A stretch of 41,831 nt of DNA from an uncultured Lachnospiraceae bacterium (GTDB taxonomy: Bacteria > Bacillota > Clostridia > Lachnospirales > Lachnospiraceae): NCBI GenBank assembly GCA_947174495.1, contig CAMWJC010000023.1:1-41831 (forward strand), read 5' to 3'. The notes beneath the pieces are model-generated. The model did no database searches. It worked only from the letters and a program-made list of their open reading frames with translations, and was not told where the DNA came from. A program made the translations under genes and the position numbers. How positions within the stretch are numbered: the stretch's first letter is position 1; each line of letters starts with the position of its first letter. Shown here piece after piece: positions 25,884-34,334 of this stretch.

Positions 25884-25905
25884 GAATTTACACGGAGGAA
25901 GAAAT

Positions 25906-26640
25906 ATGAGAACTGTAAAGGAAGTCAGCAGACTCACGGGTGTAAGTGTGCGCACACTTCACCACTATGATGCGATCGGGGTATGTAAGCCTTCGAAAGT
26001 TACAGAGGCAGGTTATCGGCTGTATGACGATGCAGCACTTGAACGCCTGCAGGCTGTTTTACTATTTCGTGAACTGCAGTTCCCGCTGAAAGAGATCAGA
26101 GAGATGCTGGATAGTCCCGTCTTTGATCCGAAAGAAGCGCTGGATCAGCAGATCAGGCTATTGGAACTGCAGAAAAAGCACATTGAACAGCTTATTTCTT
26201 TTGCCCGTGAAATAAAGGATAAAGGAGTGAAGGAAATGAATTTTGATGCTTTTGATAAAACAGAAGTGGATCAGTATGCGGCAGAGGTTAAAGAAAGATG
26301 GGGAAATACGAAAGCTTACAAGCAGTGGGAAGAAAGAGCAAAGAAGAAGACTTCCGAAGAGCTTCGGGAGAGCAATGCAGGTCTTATGGCATTGTTTGCC
26401 GAGATCGGTGTCCGGAAGGAGCTTCTTCCGGAAGACGAAAGCGTGCAGCAAAAGATTGAGGAGCTGCAGAAGTTTATTACAGACAACTATTATACCTGCA
26501 GCGATGAGATATTGAGCGGTTTGGGACAAATGTATGTGAATGATGAACGTATGAAGCACAATATCGATAAAGCTGGAGGAGAAGGGACGGCTGAATTTGC
26601 CAGCAAGGCTATTTCATTTTATTGCAAAAAAAAGAAATAA
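25906..26640 (+). CDS. MerR-family regulator with TipAS-type ligand domain
   Basis: A 244-residue activator. The N-terminal MerR winged helix (1-70: VKEVSRLTGVSVRTLHHYDAIGV) is followed by a dimerising coiled coil (about 75-110) and a C-terminal TipAS antibiotic-recognition domain (about 120-240), with the family's YYTCSDEILSGLGQMYV segment. TipA-type proteins bind thiopeptides or other amphipathic ligands and activate their own promoter and efflux genes. ATG 25906 is chosen because CGGAGGAAG precedes it; an in-frame start at 25879 would fall just inside the promoter -10 region. It ends at a bidirectional terminator shared with the convergent DUF362 gene. Confidence 0.92.
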   Translation: MRTVKEVSRLTGVSVRTLHHYDAIGVCKPSKVTEAGYRLYDDAALERLQAVLLFRELQFPLKEIREMLDSPVFDPKEALDQQIRLLELQKKHIEQLISFAREIKDKGVKEMNFDAFDKTEVDQYAAEVKERWGNTKAYKQWEERAKKKTSEELRESNAGLMALFAEIGVRKELLPEDESVQQKIEELQKFITDNYYTCSDEILSGLGQMYVNDERMKHNIDKAGGEGTAEFASKAISFYCKKKK

Positions 26641-26660
26641 TGCACGAATAATTTGTAAAA

Positions 26661-26700
26661 GGAGAAAGCGGATGCTTGCAGCATCTGCTTTCTCCTTCTT
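26661..26700. terminator. Bidirectional terminator between converging genes
   Basis: Arms at 26661-26675 (starting GGAGAAAGC) and 26681-26695 pair with one mismatch around a 5-nt loop. Pyrimidine-rich sequence follows on the plus strand and TTTTAC on the minus strand. It separates the MerR gene from the converging DUF362 gene. Confidence 0.85.
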
Positions 26701-26710
26701 CTCTTTTCCT

Positions 26711-27838
26711 TTACATTTTGATCAGTTCATATTCCCGATTTCCGATTCCGATTTTAGCGGCATGCTCTAAGCAGCTTTTCCATTCGGATTCCGGTGTAGA
26801 GTTAGTAAAGTGATCGTGGTGATCCACGAAATCGTCGCTTGCCATATTATCCGTAAGCTGGCTGTTAGGAAGGGGCGTGGAATTGATGCATGCATCGACG
26901 CAGGCCTGATCCAGAGCCAGAGGATCAAAGGAGGCAAACATTCCGACATTTGGAAGAATCGGGGCATCATTCTCACTGTGACAGTCACAGTTTGGTGAGA
27001 CATCCACCACCAGGGAAATATGGAAGGAAGGACGTCCGGAGATAACTGCTTTGGTATATTCAGCCATACGGCAGTTCAGATCTTTGGTGGCCGCCCAGTT
27101 GGCAAATTCAATGGCATCAAAATTGCAGGCACCGATGCATCGGCCACAGCCTACGCAGTTATCTGCATTGATGGACATTTTATGAGCCCCTTCATCGTAA
27201 CTAAGACCATTGTTGGCGCATTCGCGAAGGCAAGCACGACAACCCTTACATTTATCGGGATCGATCTGCGGTTTGCCGTTATTGTGCTGGTCTTTTTTGC
27301 CGGCCCGGGAGCCGCATCCCATTCCGATGTTTTTGATGGCACCGCCGAATCCGGTCATTTCATGACCCTTAAAGTGGCTCAGGCTGATAAAGATATCAGC
27401 ATCCATGATCGCTCTGCCGATCTTTGCTTCTTTTATGTATTCGCCGCCTTCTACAGGAACGGCAATGTCATCGGTTCCTTTCAGACCGTCGGCAATAATG
27501 ACGGGACAGCCTACGGTAAGAGGAGTAAAGCCGTTTTCCCAGGCGCATTCCAAATGTTCCAGAGCGTTTTTGCGGCTTCCGGGATAAAGAGTGTTGCAGT
27601 CGGTAAGGAAGGGATGACCGCCTAATTCCTTTACGACATCAGCAACTGCTTTGGCGTAGTTGGGACGAAGATAGCTGATGTTTCCCAATTCTCCAAAATG
27701 CATTTTGATAGCAACGAATTTTCCATCCATATCAATTTGATCAATTCCGGCCCGCCGGATTAGTTTTTTTAGTTTGGTGGGAAGTCCTTGCCCCAGTGTG
27801 GTACGAAAATCTGTAAAATATACTTTTGACTTTTCCAT
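26711..27838 (-). CDS. DUF362 protein with two 4Fe-4S ferredoxin motifs
   Basis: A 375-residue protein. The N- and C-terminal parts form the DUF362 fold (KVYFTDFRT, GDISYLRPNY-like, SLSHFKGHEMTGFGGAIKNIGMG), and two ferredoxin-type clusters are inserted in the middle: CKGCRACLREC and CVGCGRCIGAC (about 190-235). It is a predicted cytoplasmic iron-sulfur redox protein with unknown partner. The start at 27838 has AAGAAGGAG upstream; an ATG seven codons earlier lacks a spaced site. It is divergent from rarA. Confidence 0.9.
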   Translation of the reverse strand: MEKSKVYFTDFRTTLGQGLPTKLKKLIRRAGIDQIDMDGKFVAIKMHFGELGNISYLRPNYAKAVADVVKELGGHPFLTDCNTLYPGSRKNALEHLECAWENGFTPLTVGCPVIIADGLKGTDDIAVPVEGGEYIKEAKIGRAIMDADIFISLSHFKGHEMTGFGGAIKNIGMGCGSRAGKKDQHNNGKPQIDPDKCKGCRACLRECANNGLSYDEGAHKMSINADNCVGCGRCIGACNFDAIEFANWAATKDLNCRMAEYTKAVISGRPSFHISLVVDVSPNCDCHSENDAPILPNVGMFASFDPLALDQACVDACINSTPLPNSQLTDNMASDDFVDHHDHFTNSTPESEWKSCLEHAAKIGIGNREYELIKM

Positions 27839-27925
27839 TTGAACTCCTTCTTTAATCATAATAAATTAAGGTTTACTTTTTTATTCTAGCTGATAGATGC
27901 ATTTTGCGCAATGTAAAAATCATTG

Positions 27926-27954
27926 TTGGCGTAATGCAATATTTCATGTATAAT
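27926..27954 (+). promoter_or_regulatory. Promoter of rarA
   Basis: TTGGCG (27926-27931) and TATAAT (27949-27954) are 17 bp apart, 35 bp upstream of the rarA ATG. Confidence 0.72.
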
Positions 27955-27989
27955 CAATCGTGAAGGTCAAAAACGCAGAGGTTGAGTAT

Positions 27990-29339
27990 ATGGATTTATT
28001 TGAGTATATGCGGTCTGCAAATATGGAAAAGGAATCGCCTCTTGCAGCAAGGCTGCGTCCGGTCACCCTGGACGAGGTGGTGGGACAGCAGCATATTATT
28101 GGAAAAGACAAATTATTATATCGTGCAATCAAGGCAGATAAGTTAAGCTCCATCATTTTTTATGGGCCACCGGGAACCGGAAAGACCACACTGGCGAAGG
28201 TGATCGCCCAGACCACCAGTGGGGAATTCACCCAGATCAATGCGACGGTGGCCGGCAAGAAGGATATGGAGGAGGTTATTAAATCTGCCAAGGATATTCA
28301 GGGAATGTACGGAAAGAAGACGATTCTTTTTATTGATGAGATACACAGATTCAATAAGGGGCAGCAGGATTATCTTCTTCCGTTTGTGGAGGACGGTACC
28401 ATTATCCTCATCGGAGCAACTACGGAAAATCCTTATTTTGAGGTGAACGGCGCGCTTTTATCCCGTTCCATTATTTTTGAACTGAAACCGCTGGAAAAAG
28501 AGGACATTAAGCAGCTTCTTAAGCGGGCAGTATATGACACCGAAAAGGGGATGGGCTCCTATGATGCAGTCCTTCATGAGGAGGCCATGGAATTTCTGGC
28601 GGATATTTCAGGCGGAGATGCAAGACATGCACTGAATGCCATTGAACTCGGAATTATGACCACCGAGCGGAGTGAAGACGGGAAGATCCATATCACGCTG
28701 GATGTGGCGCAGGAATGCATTCAAAAGAGAGCAGTACGTTATGATAAATCCGGAGATAATCATTATGATACGATTTCCGCCTTTATTAAGAGCATGCGGG
28801 GATCAGACCCTGATGCCGCAGTCTATTATCTGGCAAGGATGCTCTATGCAGGCGAAAGTGTCACCTTTATTGCGCGCAGGATCATGATCTGCGCAGCGGA
28901 GGATGTGGGAATTGCGGACCCGCAGGCATTGCAGGTCGCAGTTAACGCTTCTCTTGCGGTGGAGCGTGTAGGAATGCCGGAGGCACAGATTATTTTGTCA
29001 GAGGCGGCTATGTATGTGGCATGCGCGCCCAAAAGCAATGCCTGTGTGGAAGCCATCGGAGAGGCGATGGCAACTGTAGAGCAGACGGGAAATCTGGCAA
29101 TACCGACCCATTTGCAGGATGCTCATTACAAGGGGGCAGCAAAGCTTGGTCATGGGACAGGCTATTTGTATGCGCATAATTACCGGAACAACTATGTTAA
29201 ACAGCAGTATCTTCCTTACGAATTAAACGGCAGGGAATTTTATAAACCCTCAGGAAACGGATTTGAGGTTAAGGTAAAGGAACACTTGAAACGGATCAGA
29301 GAAGAAGCGTCGGATCAAGATATAGAAGCGGATTCATAA
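27990..29339 (+). CDS. rarA: Replication-associated recombination protein RarA/MgsA
   Basis: A 449-residue AAA+ ATPase related to clamp loaders and RuvB that acts at stalled replication forks. Motifs are RPVTLDEVVGQQHI, Walker A GPPGTGKTT, Walker B LFIDEIHRF, sensor 1 GATTENP, and the C-terminal tetramerisation region with MRGSDPDAAVYYLARM and the terminal FYKPSGNGFE. ATG 27990 with AGAGG upstream is preferred to an in-frame GTG at 27960, which would add ten non-conserved residues. It has its own promoter. Confidence 0.95.
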   Translation: MDLFEYMRSANMEKESPLAARLRPVTLDEVVGQQHIIGKDKLLYRAIKADKLSSIIFYGPPGTGKTTLAKVIAQTTSGEFTQINATVAGKKDMEEVIKSAKDIQGMYGKKTILFIDEIHRFNKGQQDYLLPFVEDGTIILIGATTENPYFEVNGALLSRSIIFELKPLEKEDIKQLLKRAVYDTEKGMGSYDAVLHEEAMEFLADISGGDARHALNAIELGIMTTERSEDGKIHITLDVAQECIQKRAVRYDKSGDNHYDTISAFIKSMRGSDPDAAVYYLARMLYAGESVTFIARRIMICAAEDVGIADPQALQVAVNASLAVERVGMPEAQIILSEAAMYVACAPKSNACVEAIGEAMATVEQTGNLAIPTHLQDAHYKGAAKLGHGTGYLYAHNYRNNYVKQQYLPYELNGREFYKPSGNGFEVKVKEHLKRIREEASDQDIEADS

Positions 29340-29421
29340 GTGGAAAGCCAAGTGTATAAGAAAGTCAAGGGTAAAAGAAAGCAAAGTCTAAAGGAAAGCA
29401 ACACGGAAAAGGAAAGATAAC

Positions 29422-31305
29422 ATGAATTTAGAAACCGGAAAGAGAAGAAGGCCGGCAAGGAAAAGAAGAGTAAGAAAAACGAATAGAAAAGTATTAAGTT
29501 CGAAAGCAGGGGCGAGAAGCAGGATCATTAGCAGAATACTGATTGGATTGCTTATTTTTCTAACAGTAGGAGCGGCGGGAGTAGGAATATCCTTTCTGTT
29601 GAAGGAGGAACCAGAGGAGAAGCTCCCGGAGATCGAACTGACGGAAATCATGGAAGAGGTGATTCCGGAAGTGGAAGATGAGACAGATATAGGCAAAGGG
29701 ATTCTGAATCACATTTTTACGGCGGGAGATGCTGTGCGGGATTCTTACGGGAAAAGACCCAAAAGTTATGAAGTATCGGAAATAAACGCATCGAATCTTG
29801 CAAACGTCAGTGAATGTGTCATCTCGGATACAGGAAGAGTTTCCGTTACGGTAACAGGCGAGGGGATTCCCAAGAGTGACGATAAATATTATTATTTATT
29901 TGCGCTGAATACCTACGATGATGGAATTACGGAAGGGATGGAATATCTTGACCGGGAATATAAGGACAGCGAAACAACCCTTTCGGCAGGTTTGAATTAC
30001 AATACATCAGGAAGCCGCCTTTACAAAAAATTTGTGACAGCAGTGAAGCTGAACGGGGAATATGTGCAGGTGGGTACGCCCAGGTATATAACAAATCCGG
30101 AAGCAATCGCAAAGTATAGCTCAGTATTTCAGCAGCCGGCCTCCATAAAAGGAATCCTGGTTGATCCTAATAAGCTTCGTGGAAATGAACTGGATGATCT
30201 GGGGGTGAAACAGGCCGCCTATAACATTCCGGTTGCCAGACTTTTAGGTCCTACAACCCATGCGGCTTATCCTACCATTTATTATACATATAACGGAAAA
30301 ACATACACCTTCAACGGACAGGTGATAGCGGAATACGATCTGGTATTCAGTACATTGACTGCGAAGGGAATCACCACCACGGCAATTATTTTAAATAATT
30401 ATTCGTCCGCCTATTCGCAGCTCATTCATCCGCAGGCGCGCAGCGGCGGTTCCGCGCCGTACTACATGTTTAACGGCGCGGAGGAGTCCGGCGTAGAGTA
30501 TATGGCGGCAATCGGATCTTTTCTCGCGGAGCGCTATTCGGGCAACAGCCATGGAAGAATATCTAACTGGGTCATTGCCAATGAGATCAACGCCCGTAAA
30601 GAATGGAATTATATGGCACATACGGATGTGAATACATACGTGGAAGAATACGCCAAGGCGTTCCGGGTGTTTTATACAGCAATTAAGAGTGTAAGCAGCA
30701 GTGCAAGAGTTTATATTTCTTTAGATCAGCAGTGGGATCGTAATATTAAGAATAACACCAATTATGATGCAAGAGATGTGCTTGACGTGTTTAACAGCAG
30801 TATTTCCGCCAAAGGAAATATTGACTGGGGCGTTGCGCAGCACCCGTATAATGTGCCGCTTACGGAAGCTAGAATCTGGAAATCTTCAAAATATGTAGAG
30901 CATAATGCGGGAACCTCCATGCTGACTATGGCGAATATTGAGGTATTAGTGAATTATTTAAGACAGGATCACTTCCTGAAGGATGACGGAGAGGTCAGAA
31001 GTATATTGATCAGTGAGCTGGGCTACACTTCGAAGGCCGGAGAAGCGAATCAGGCGGCCGCATATGCTTATGCATATTATAAGATGGAAGCTTATGAGGA
31101 GATTGACGGATTTTTGCTGAACCGGGAGACTGATGCGGCTGAAGAGGTGGCACAGGGGTTGGCGTTTGGTCTTTCCAGTGCAGGGGGAAATCGAAAACAG
31201 ATTTATAACGTGTTTAAATATATTGATACACCGCAGCATGCGGAATATACTAATTTTGCCAAAAGCATCATTGGAATCTCCAATTGGAGTGAGATTGTCA
31301 GATAG
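29422..31305 (+). CDS. DUF5722 protein, glycosidase-like TIM barrel
   Basis: A 627-residue surface protein with a very basic cytoplasmic N-terminus (about 1-35, many Arg/Lys), one TM helix (about 38-60), an acidic linker, a beta-rich region (about 115-240) and a C-terminal region (about 250-627) that reads as a TIM-barrel glycoside hydrolase. WVIANEINAR resembles the acid/base-Glu NE motif and LISELGYTS a nucleophile strand. I assign it to DUF5722, whose substrate is unknown. ATG 29422 is preceded by AAAGGAAAG. It follows rarA by 82 bp and may be read from that promoter. The next gene converges. Confidence 0.82.
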   Translation: MNLETGKRRRPARKRRVRKTNRKVLSSKAGARSRIISRILIGLLIFLTVGAAGVGISFLLKEEPEEKLPEIELTEIMEEVIPEVEDETDIGKGILNHIFTAGDAVRDSYGKRPKSYEVSEINASNLANVSECVISDTGRVSVTVTGEGIPKSDDKYYYLFALNTYDDGITEGMEYLDREYKDSETTLSAGLNYNTSGSRLYKKFVTAVKLNGEYVQVGTPRYITNPEAIAKYSSVFQQPASIKGILVDPNKLRGNELDDLGVKQAAYNIPVARLLGPTTHAAYPTIYYTYNGKTYTFNGQVIAEYDLVFSTLTAKGITTTAIILNNYSSAYSQLIHPQARSGGSAPYYMFNGAEESGVEYMAAIGSFLAERYSGNSHGRISNWVIANEINARKEWNYMAHTDVNTYVEEYAKAFRVFYTAIKSVSSSARVYISLDQQWDRNIKNNTNYDARDVLDVFNSSISAKGNIDWGVAQHPYNVPLTEARIWKSSKYVEHNAGTSMLTMANIEVLVNYLRQDHFLKDDGEVRSILISELGYTSKAGEANQAAAYAYAYYKMEAYEEIDGFLLNRETDAAEEVAQGLAFGLSSAGGNRKQIYNVFKYIDTPQHAEYTNFAKSIIGISNWSEIVR

Positions 31306-31359
31306 CTGGCTGACTTTGTAGGCAGTGACATCAGTCGGGAAACAATATGACATTTAATG

Positions 31360-31875
31360 TCAGGAAAAAAGCTGACGGATCAGATACTGATAGATATCCT
31401 GATTTTTAGACTGCCAGTTATCACAAATAGAAATGGCAGTTTCTTCAGAGGGAACCGACAGAGTTATGTTAACCAAATCAATTCCATGATCCTTTGCGAT
31501 TAGGTGGGCACTATATTCTCCGGAAGCATTTTTGTGGTAGTTAGCTAAAATAGATACATCATTGCGAAGTGAGAATTCATTTTGACGGAAAAATGTATCA
31601 ACATCGGCCCGGATTCCTTCGTTAATGTTGCCGCGGAAAAAATTTAAGGTTTCCAGACCTTCCGGTGTAATACTCAGATGAGTCCGGTTACGAATCGTCT
31701 GCGATGTGATCAGGCCGGTATCGGTCAGTTCACCGATTGCCTGCTGAAGGGACAGAAAGGTAGTATATTCTTTTTCCAGGATAAAATCGCTGATCTGGGA
31801 GGTGGTCAGCGGAAAATCCACTTTGGAGAGCATATAAAGAATGATCAATTTATAAAGGGTCAGTGGGTCGCGCAT
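31360..31875 (-). CDS. DUF4364 protein, probable winged-helix regulator
   Basis: A 171-residue protein with an N-terminal winged-helix-like unit (about 1-75: LYKLIILYMLSKVDFPLTTSQISDFIL...GLITSQTIRNRTHLSITPEG) and a C-terminal mixed alpha/beta domain. It matches the DUF4364 family of Clostridia, which is unassigned but looks like a DNA-binding protein. GGAGG lies upstream within the end of the radical SAM gene, 15 bp away, so the two are cotranscribed. Confidence 0.87.
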   Translation of the reverse strand: MRDPLTLYKLIILYMLSKVDFPLTTSQISDFILEKEYTTFLSLQQAIGELTDTGLITSQTIRNRTHLSITPEGLETLNFFRGNINEGIRADVDTFFRQNEFSLRNDVSILANYHKNASGEYSAHLIAKDHGIDLVNITLSVPSEETAISICDNWQSKNQDIYQYLIRQLFS

Positions 31876-31890
31876 AAAAACCTCCGTAGT

Positions 31891-32907
31891 TTATTGGAAA
31901 AACTTGCCCTGCCAGGCATCCATATCACGCATTTTCTGATGCAGGGTATTTAGCAGGTATCGCTTATTACTGCTAAAAGAAGGAGCAAGCAGCAGTGAGC
32001 GTTTCGCATCGCCGGTAACACGATGCACCACCAGATTGGGACGCAAGAGCGTCAGGCAGGTAATTAACAGATCAAGATAAGAATCCGGATCGTTTATAGT
32101 ACAATAACGGTCCGGATCTTTTTTGTACAAATCTCCAAGATCAGTACCTTTTAAAACATGAAGAAGCTGGAGCTTGATGCCGGAAATAGGCGCATGGTTC
32201 AGGTAAGAGATTGTCTCCAGCATATCCGCCCTGGTTTCTCCGGGCAATCCCAATATAACATGGGTGATAACCGGAAGCCCGGCGTCATGCAGCCTCTTTA
32301 CGCTGTCTTCAAAACAGGAAAGAGGATAACAGCGCCTTATAAAATCGGCGGTTCGCTGGTGGATCGTCTGAAGTCCGAGCTCAATCCAGATAAATTTTGG
32401 AGCAAACTCTTCCTTTAACCGGCACAATAATTCTAACACTTCATCGGGAATGGTATCCGGACGTGTGGCAATGGAAATGCCTGCCACCGATGGTTCCCTG
32501 AGCGCAAGACGATAAATGTTCTCCAAATAAGCGAGGGGACCATACGTGTTGGTAAAAGCCTGAAAATAAGCAATGTACCGCTGCCCGGTGGATTTACCGG
32601 CAAGAGCGCGGAGGCTTTCTTTATATGCATGATGAAAAGAAGCTTCCGGCGTCATGCCGGGCGCAAACAGGCTGGCAAAGTCACCACTGCCTTCACCGCT
32701 GCAAAAGATGCATCCCCGGGTATCAAGAGTGCCATCCCGGTTGGGACAGGTCAGACCCGCATTTAGTGAGACTTTGTAAAGCTTTTCACCAAAAGTGTTT
32801 TTACAATATGCATCCAGAGAGTAGTAGCGTTTGCCATGCCATACGTTTTGGAAAAATTCAGCCGAAGGTTTCGGGCTTGTATGTGTGAATTCTGTATTCA
32901 TAGGCAT
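31891..32907 (-). CDS. TIGR01212 (YhcC-type) radical SAM protein
   Basis: A 338-residue radical S-adenosylmethionine protein. The cluster-binding cysteines are in GLTCPNRDGTLDTRGCIFC, the longer cysteine spacing typical of the TIGR01212/YhcC family rather than the plain CxxxCxxC. Further motifs are GISIATRPDTI, WIELGLQTIH and THVILGLPGE. The substrate is not settled; related Elp3-like enzymes act on RNA. No clear Shine-Dalgarno precedes the two candidate ATGs (32907 and 32901). It starts 20 bp after the malic enzyme stop codon, so it is likely to be in that operon. Confidence 0.9.
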   Translation of the reverse strand: MPMNTEFTHTSPKPSAEFFQNVWHGKRYYSLDAYCKNTFGEKLYKVSLNAGLTCPNRDGTLDTRGCIFCSGEGSGDFASLFAPGMTPEASFHHAYKESLRALAGKSTGQRYIAYFQAFTNTYGPLAYLENIYRLALREPSVAGISIATRPDTIPDEVLELLCRLKEEFAPKFIWIELGLQTIHQRTADFIRRCYPLSCFEDSVKRLHDAGLPVITHVILGLPGETRADMLETISYLNHAPISGIKLQLLHVLKGTDLGDLYKKDPDRYCTINDPDSYLDLLITCLTLLRPNLVVHRVTGDAKRSLLLAPSFSSNKRYLLNTLHQKMRDMDAWQGKFFQ

Positions 32908-32927
32908 ATCTTAATAAATTTGGGTAG

Positions 32928-34082
32928 TTATCTGTTAATATGAGATTTTACTGCCTGGGAAACAACCTCCGCCACTTTGGGATCAAAGGCTTCCGGCATG
33001 ATATTATTCTCATTCAACTGATCATCCGGTACAAGAGAGGCAATTGCCTGTGCGGCAGCCAGCTTCATTTCTTCTGTAATCTGAGATGCCCTGCCTTCCA
33101 AAGCGCCCTTAAAAATGCCGGGAAAGGCTACTACATTGTTGACCTGATTGGGAAAATCACTGCGTCCGGTTCCTACAACCTTTGCGCCCGCGGCTTTGGC
33201 AAGATCGGGCATGATCTCCGGAACAGGATTAGCCATAGCGAACAGGATCGCATCCGGATTCATGGAAGAAACCATTTCCGGGGTAACAATGCCGGGAGCG
33301 GACACGCCCACAAAGATATCGGCACCTTTAAGCGCATCGGCAAGAGAACCGGTTTCATTTTTTAAGTTGGTGACCTCCGCCATTTTTTGCTGCATCCAGT
33401 TAAGACCTTCCGTCTTTTGGGATACAATTCCTACCTTATCGCACATAATTATGTCAGGAAAGCCGTAAGTGAGCAGAAGCTTTGTGATGGCAACACCGGC
33501 GCTTCCTGCACCGTTTACAACTACCCGGCAGTCTTCTTTTCTCTTGCCGACAACTTTCAGAGCGTTGATAATGCCTGCAAGAACCACGATTGCCGTGCCA
33601 TGCTGGTCATCGTGAAAAACAGGAATATCCAGAATTTCTTTCAAGCGTTCCTCAATTTCAAAGCATCTGGGAGCGCTGATATCTTCCAGATTGATTCCGC
33701 CGAAACCGGGGGCAAGATAAGTGACTGCTTTGATGATCTCTTCCGTATCCTGGGTATCCAGACAGATCGGAACAGCATTGACACCGCCGAATTCCTTAAA
33801 CAATACGGCCTTACCCTCCATGACCGGCATTGCGGCATAGGGACCGATGTTGCCGAGGCCTAGAACAGCGCTGCCATCGGAAACTACAGCTACCGTGTTT
33901 GCTTTCATGGTATATTTGTATGCTGCCTCGGGATCTTCGGCAATTACCTTACAGGGTTCAGCTACACCGGGCGTGTATGCAAGTGATAAATCTTCCCGCG
34001 ATTTTACAGGGGTTTTGGATATGGTTTCAAGCTTTCCGTTCCACTGTTCGTGGAGCATTAATGCCTTTTCATTTGTGGTCAT
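32928..34082 (-). CDS. NAD(P)-dependent malic enzyme
   Basis: A 384-residue short malic enzyme (about 390 residues in Gram-positives, without the phosphotransacetylase extension) that decarboxylates malate to pyruvate. Motifs are SLAYTPGVAEPC, SDGSAVLGLGNIGP, FKEFGGVNAVP (catalytic Lys), NLEDISAPRCFEIE (metal ligands), PVFHDDQHGTAIV, and the nucleotide-binding GAGSAG. TGAGGTAAC precedes the ATG. It heads a minus-strand group with the TIGR01212 and DUF4364 genes, and its promoter faces degV across a large palindrome. Confidence 0.94.
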   Translation of the reverse strand: MTTNEKALMLHEQWNGKLETISKTPVKSREDLSLAYTPGVAEPCKVIAEDPEAAYKYTMKANTVAVVSDGSAVLGLGNIGPYAAMPVMEGKAVLFKEFGGVNAVPICLDTQDTEEIIKAVTYLAPGFGGINLEDISAPRCFEIEERLKEILDIPVFHDDQHGTAIVVLAGIINALKVVGKRKEDCRVVVNGAGSAGVAITKLLLTYGFPDIIMCDKVGIVSQKTEGLNWMQQKMAEVTNLKNETGSLADALKGADIFVGVSAPGIVTPEMVSSMNPDAILFAMANPVPEIMPDLAKAAGAKVVGTGRSDFPNQVNNVVAFPGIFKGALEGRASQITEEMKLAAAQAIASLVPDDQLNENNIMPEAFDPKVAEVVSQAVKSHINR

Positions 34083-34125
34083 AATAGTTACCTCACTTTA
34101 CTTTTTAAAATGTATCGACTGTTTT

Positions 34126-34154
34126 ATTCTATAATATTTTTTAACAGGGTGCAA
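34126..34154 (-). promoter_or_regulatory. Promoter of the malic enzyme gene
   Basis: On the minus strand, TTGCAC (34154-34149) and TAGAAT (34131-34126) are 17 bp apart. The -35 box ends 5 bp from the edge of the 43-bp palindrome. Confidence 0.72.
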
Positions 34155-34159
34155 TGGCG

Positions 34160-34202
34160 AAAGTAGTACTTCAAGAAGTAGTACTTCTTGAAGTACTACT
34201 TT
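34160..34202. promoter_or_regulatory. 43-bp perfect palindrome between divergent promoters
   Basis: Arms 34160-34180 and 34182-34202 are perfect complements around a single G at 34181. The arm contains two near-copies of GTAGTACTTC. The palindrome sits 5 bp from the malic enzyme -35 and 6 bp from the degV -35. A two-dimer operator or regulator-binding array controlling both genes is the natural reading. As RNA it would form a 20-bp hairpin, but no T-run follows it. Confidence 0.8.
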
Positions 34203-34208
34203 ACTTCC

Positions 34209-34251
34209 TTGACAGGATATGGTAATATATGTAGTAATTAAAACTACATAT
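34209..34251 (+). promoter_or_regulatory. degV promoter region with second inverted repeat
   Basis: TTGACA at 34209-34214 is a good -35; the -10 is weak (TAGTAA at 34232-34237 with a 17-bp spacer). A perfect inverted repeat, ATATGTAGT and ACTACATAT (34227-34235 and 34243-34251), covers the -10 and start region. Its GTAGT/ACTAC core also occurs in the 43-bp palindrome. Confidence 0.6.
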
Positions 34252-34334
34252 TACGGCTAAGAATAAGAAATGCAAAGATTTGAACAACCACATATCAAAG
34301 TGTATTGGACAAAGAATGGAAATGGAGAAACAGT

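Noticed and set aside
27020..27625. 201-codon plus-strand open frame opposite the DUF362 gene
   Set aside because: It is the complement of a well-conserved iron-sulfur protein gene and shows no ribosome binding site or family match.
31348..31362. Palindrome TGACATTTAATGTCA between converging genes as a terminator
   Set aside because: It is short, AT-rich and without a T-run on either side; it overlaps the stop codon of the DUF4364 gene and could be chance.
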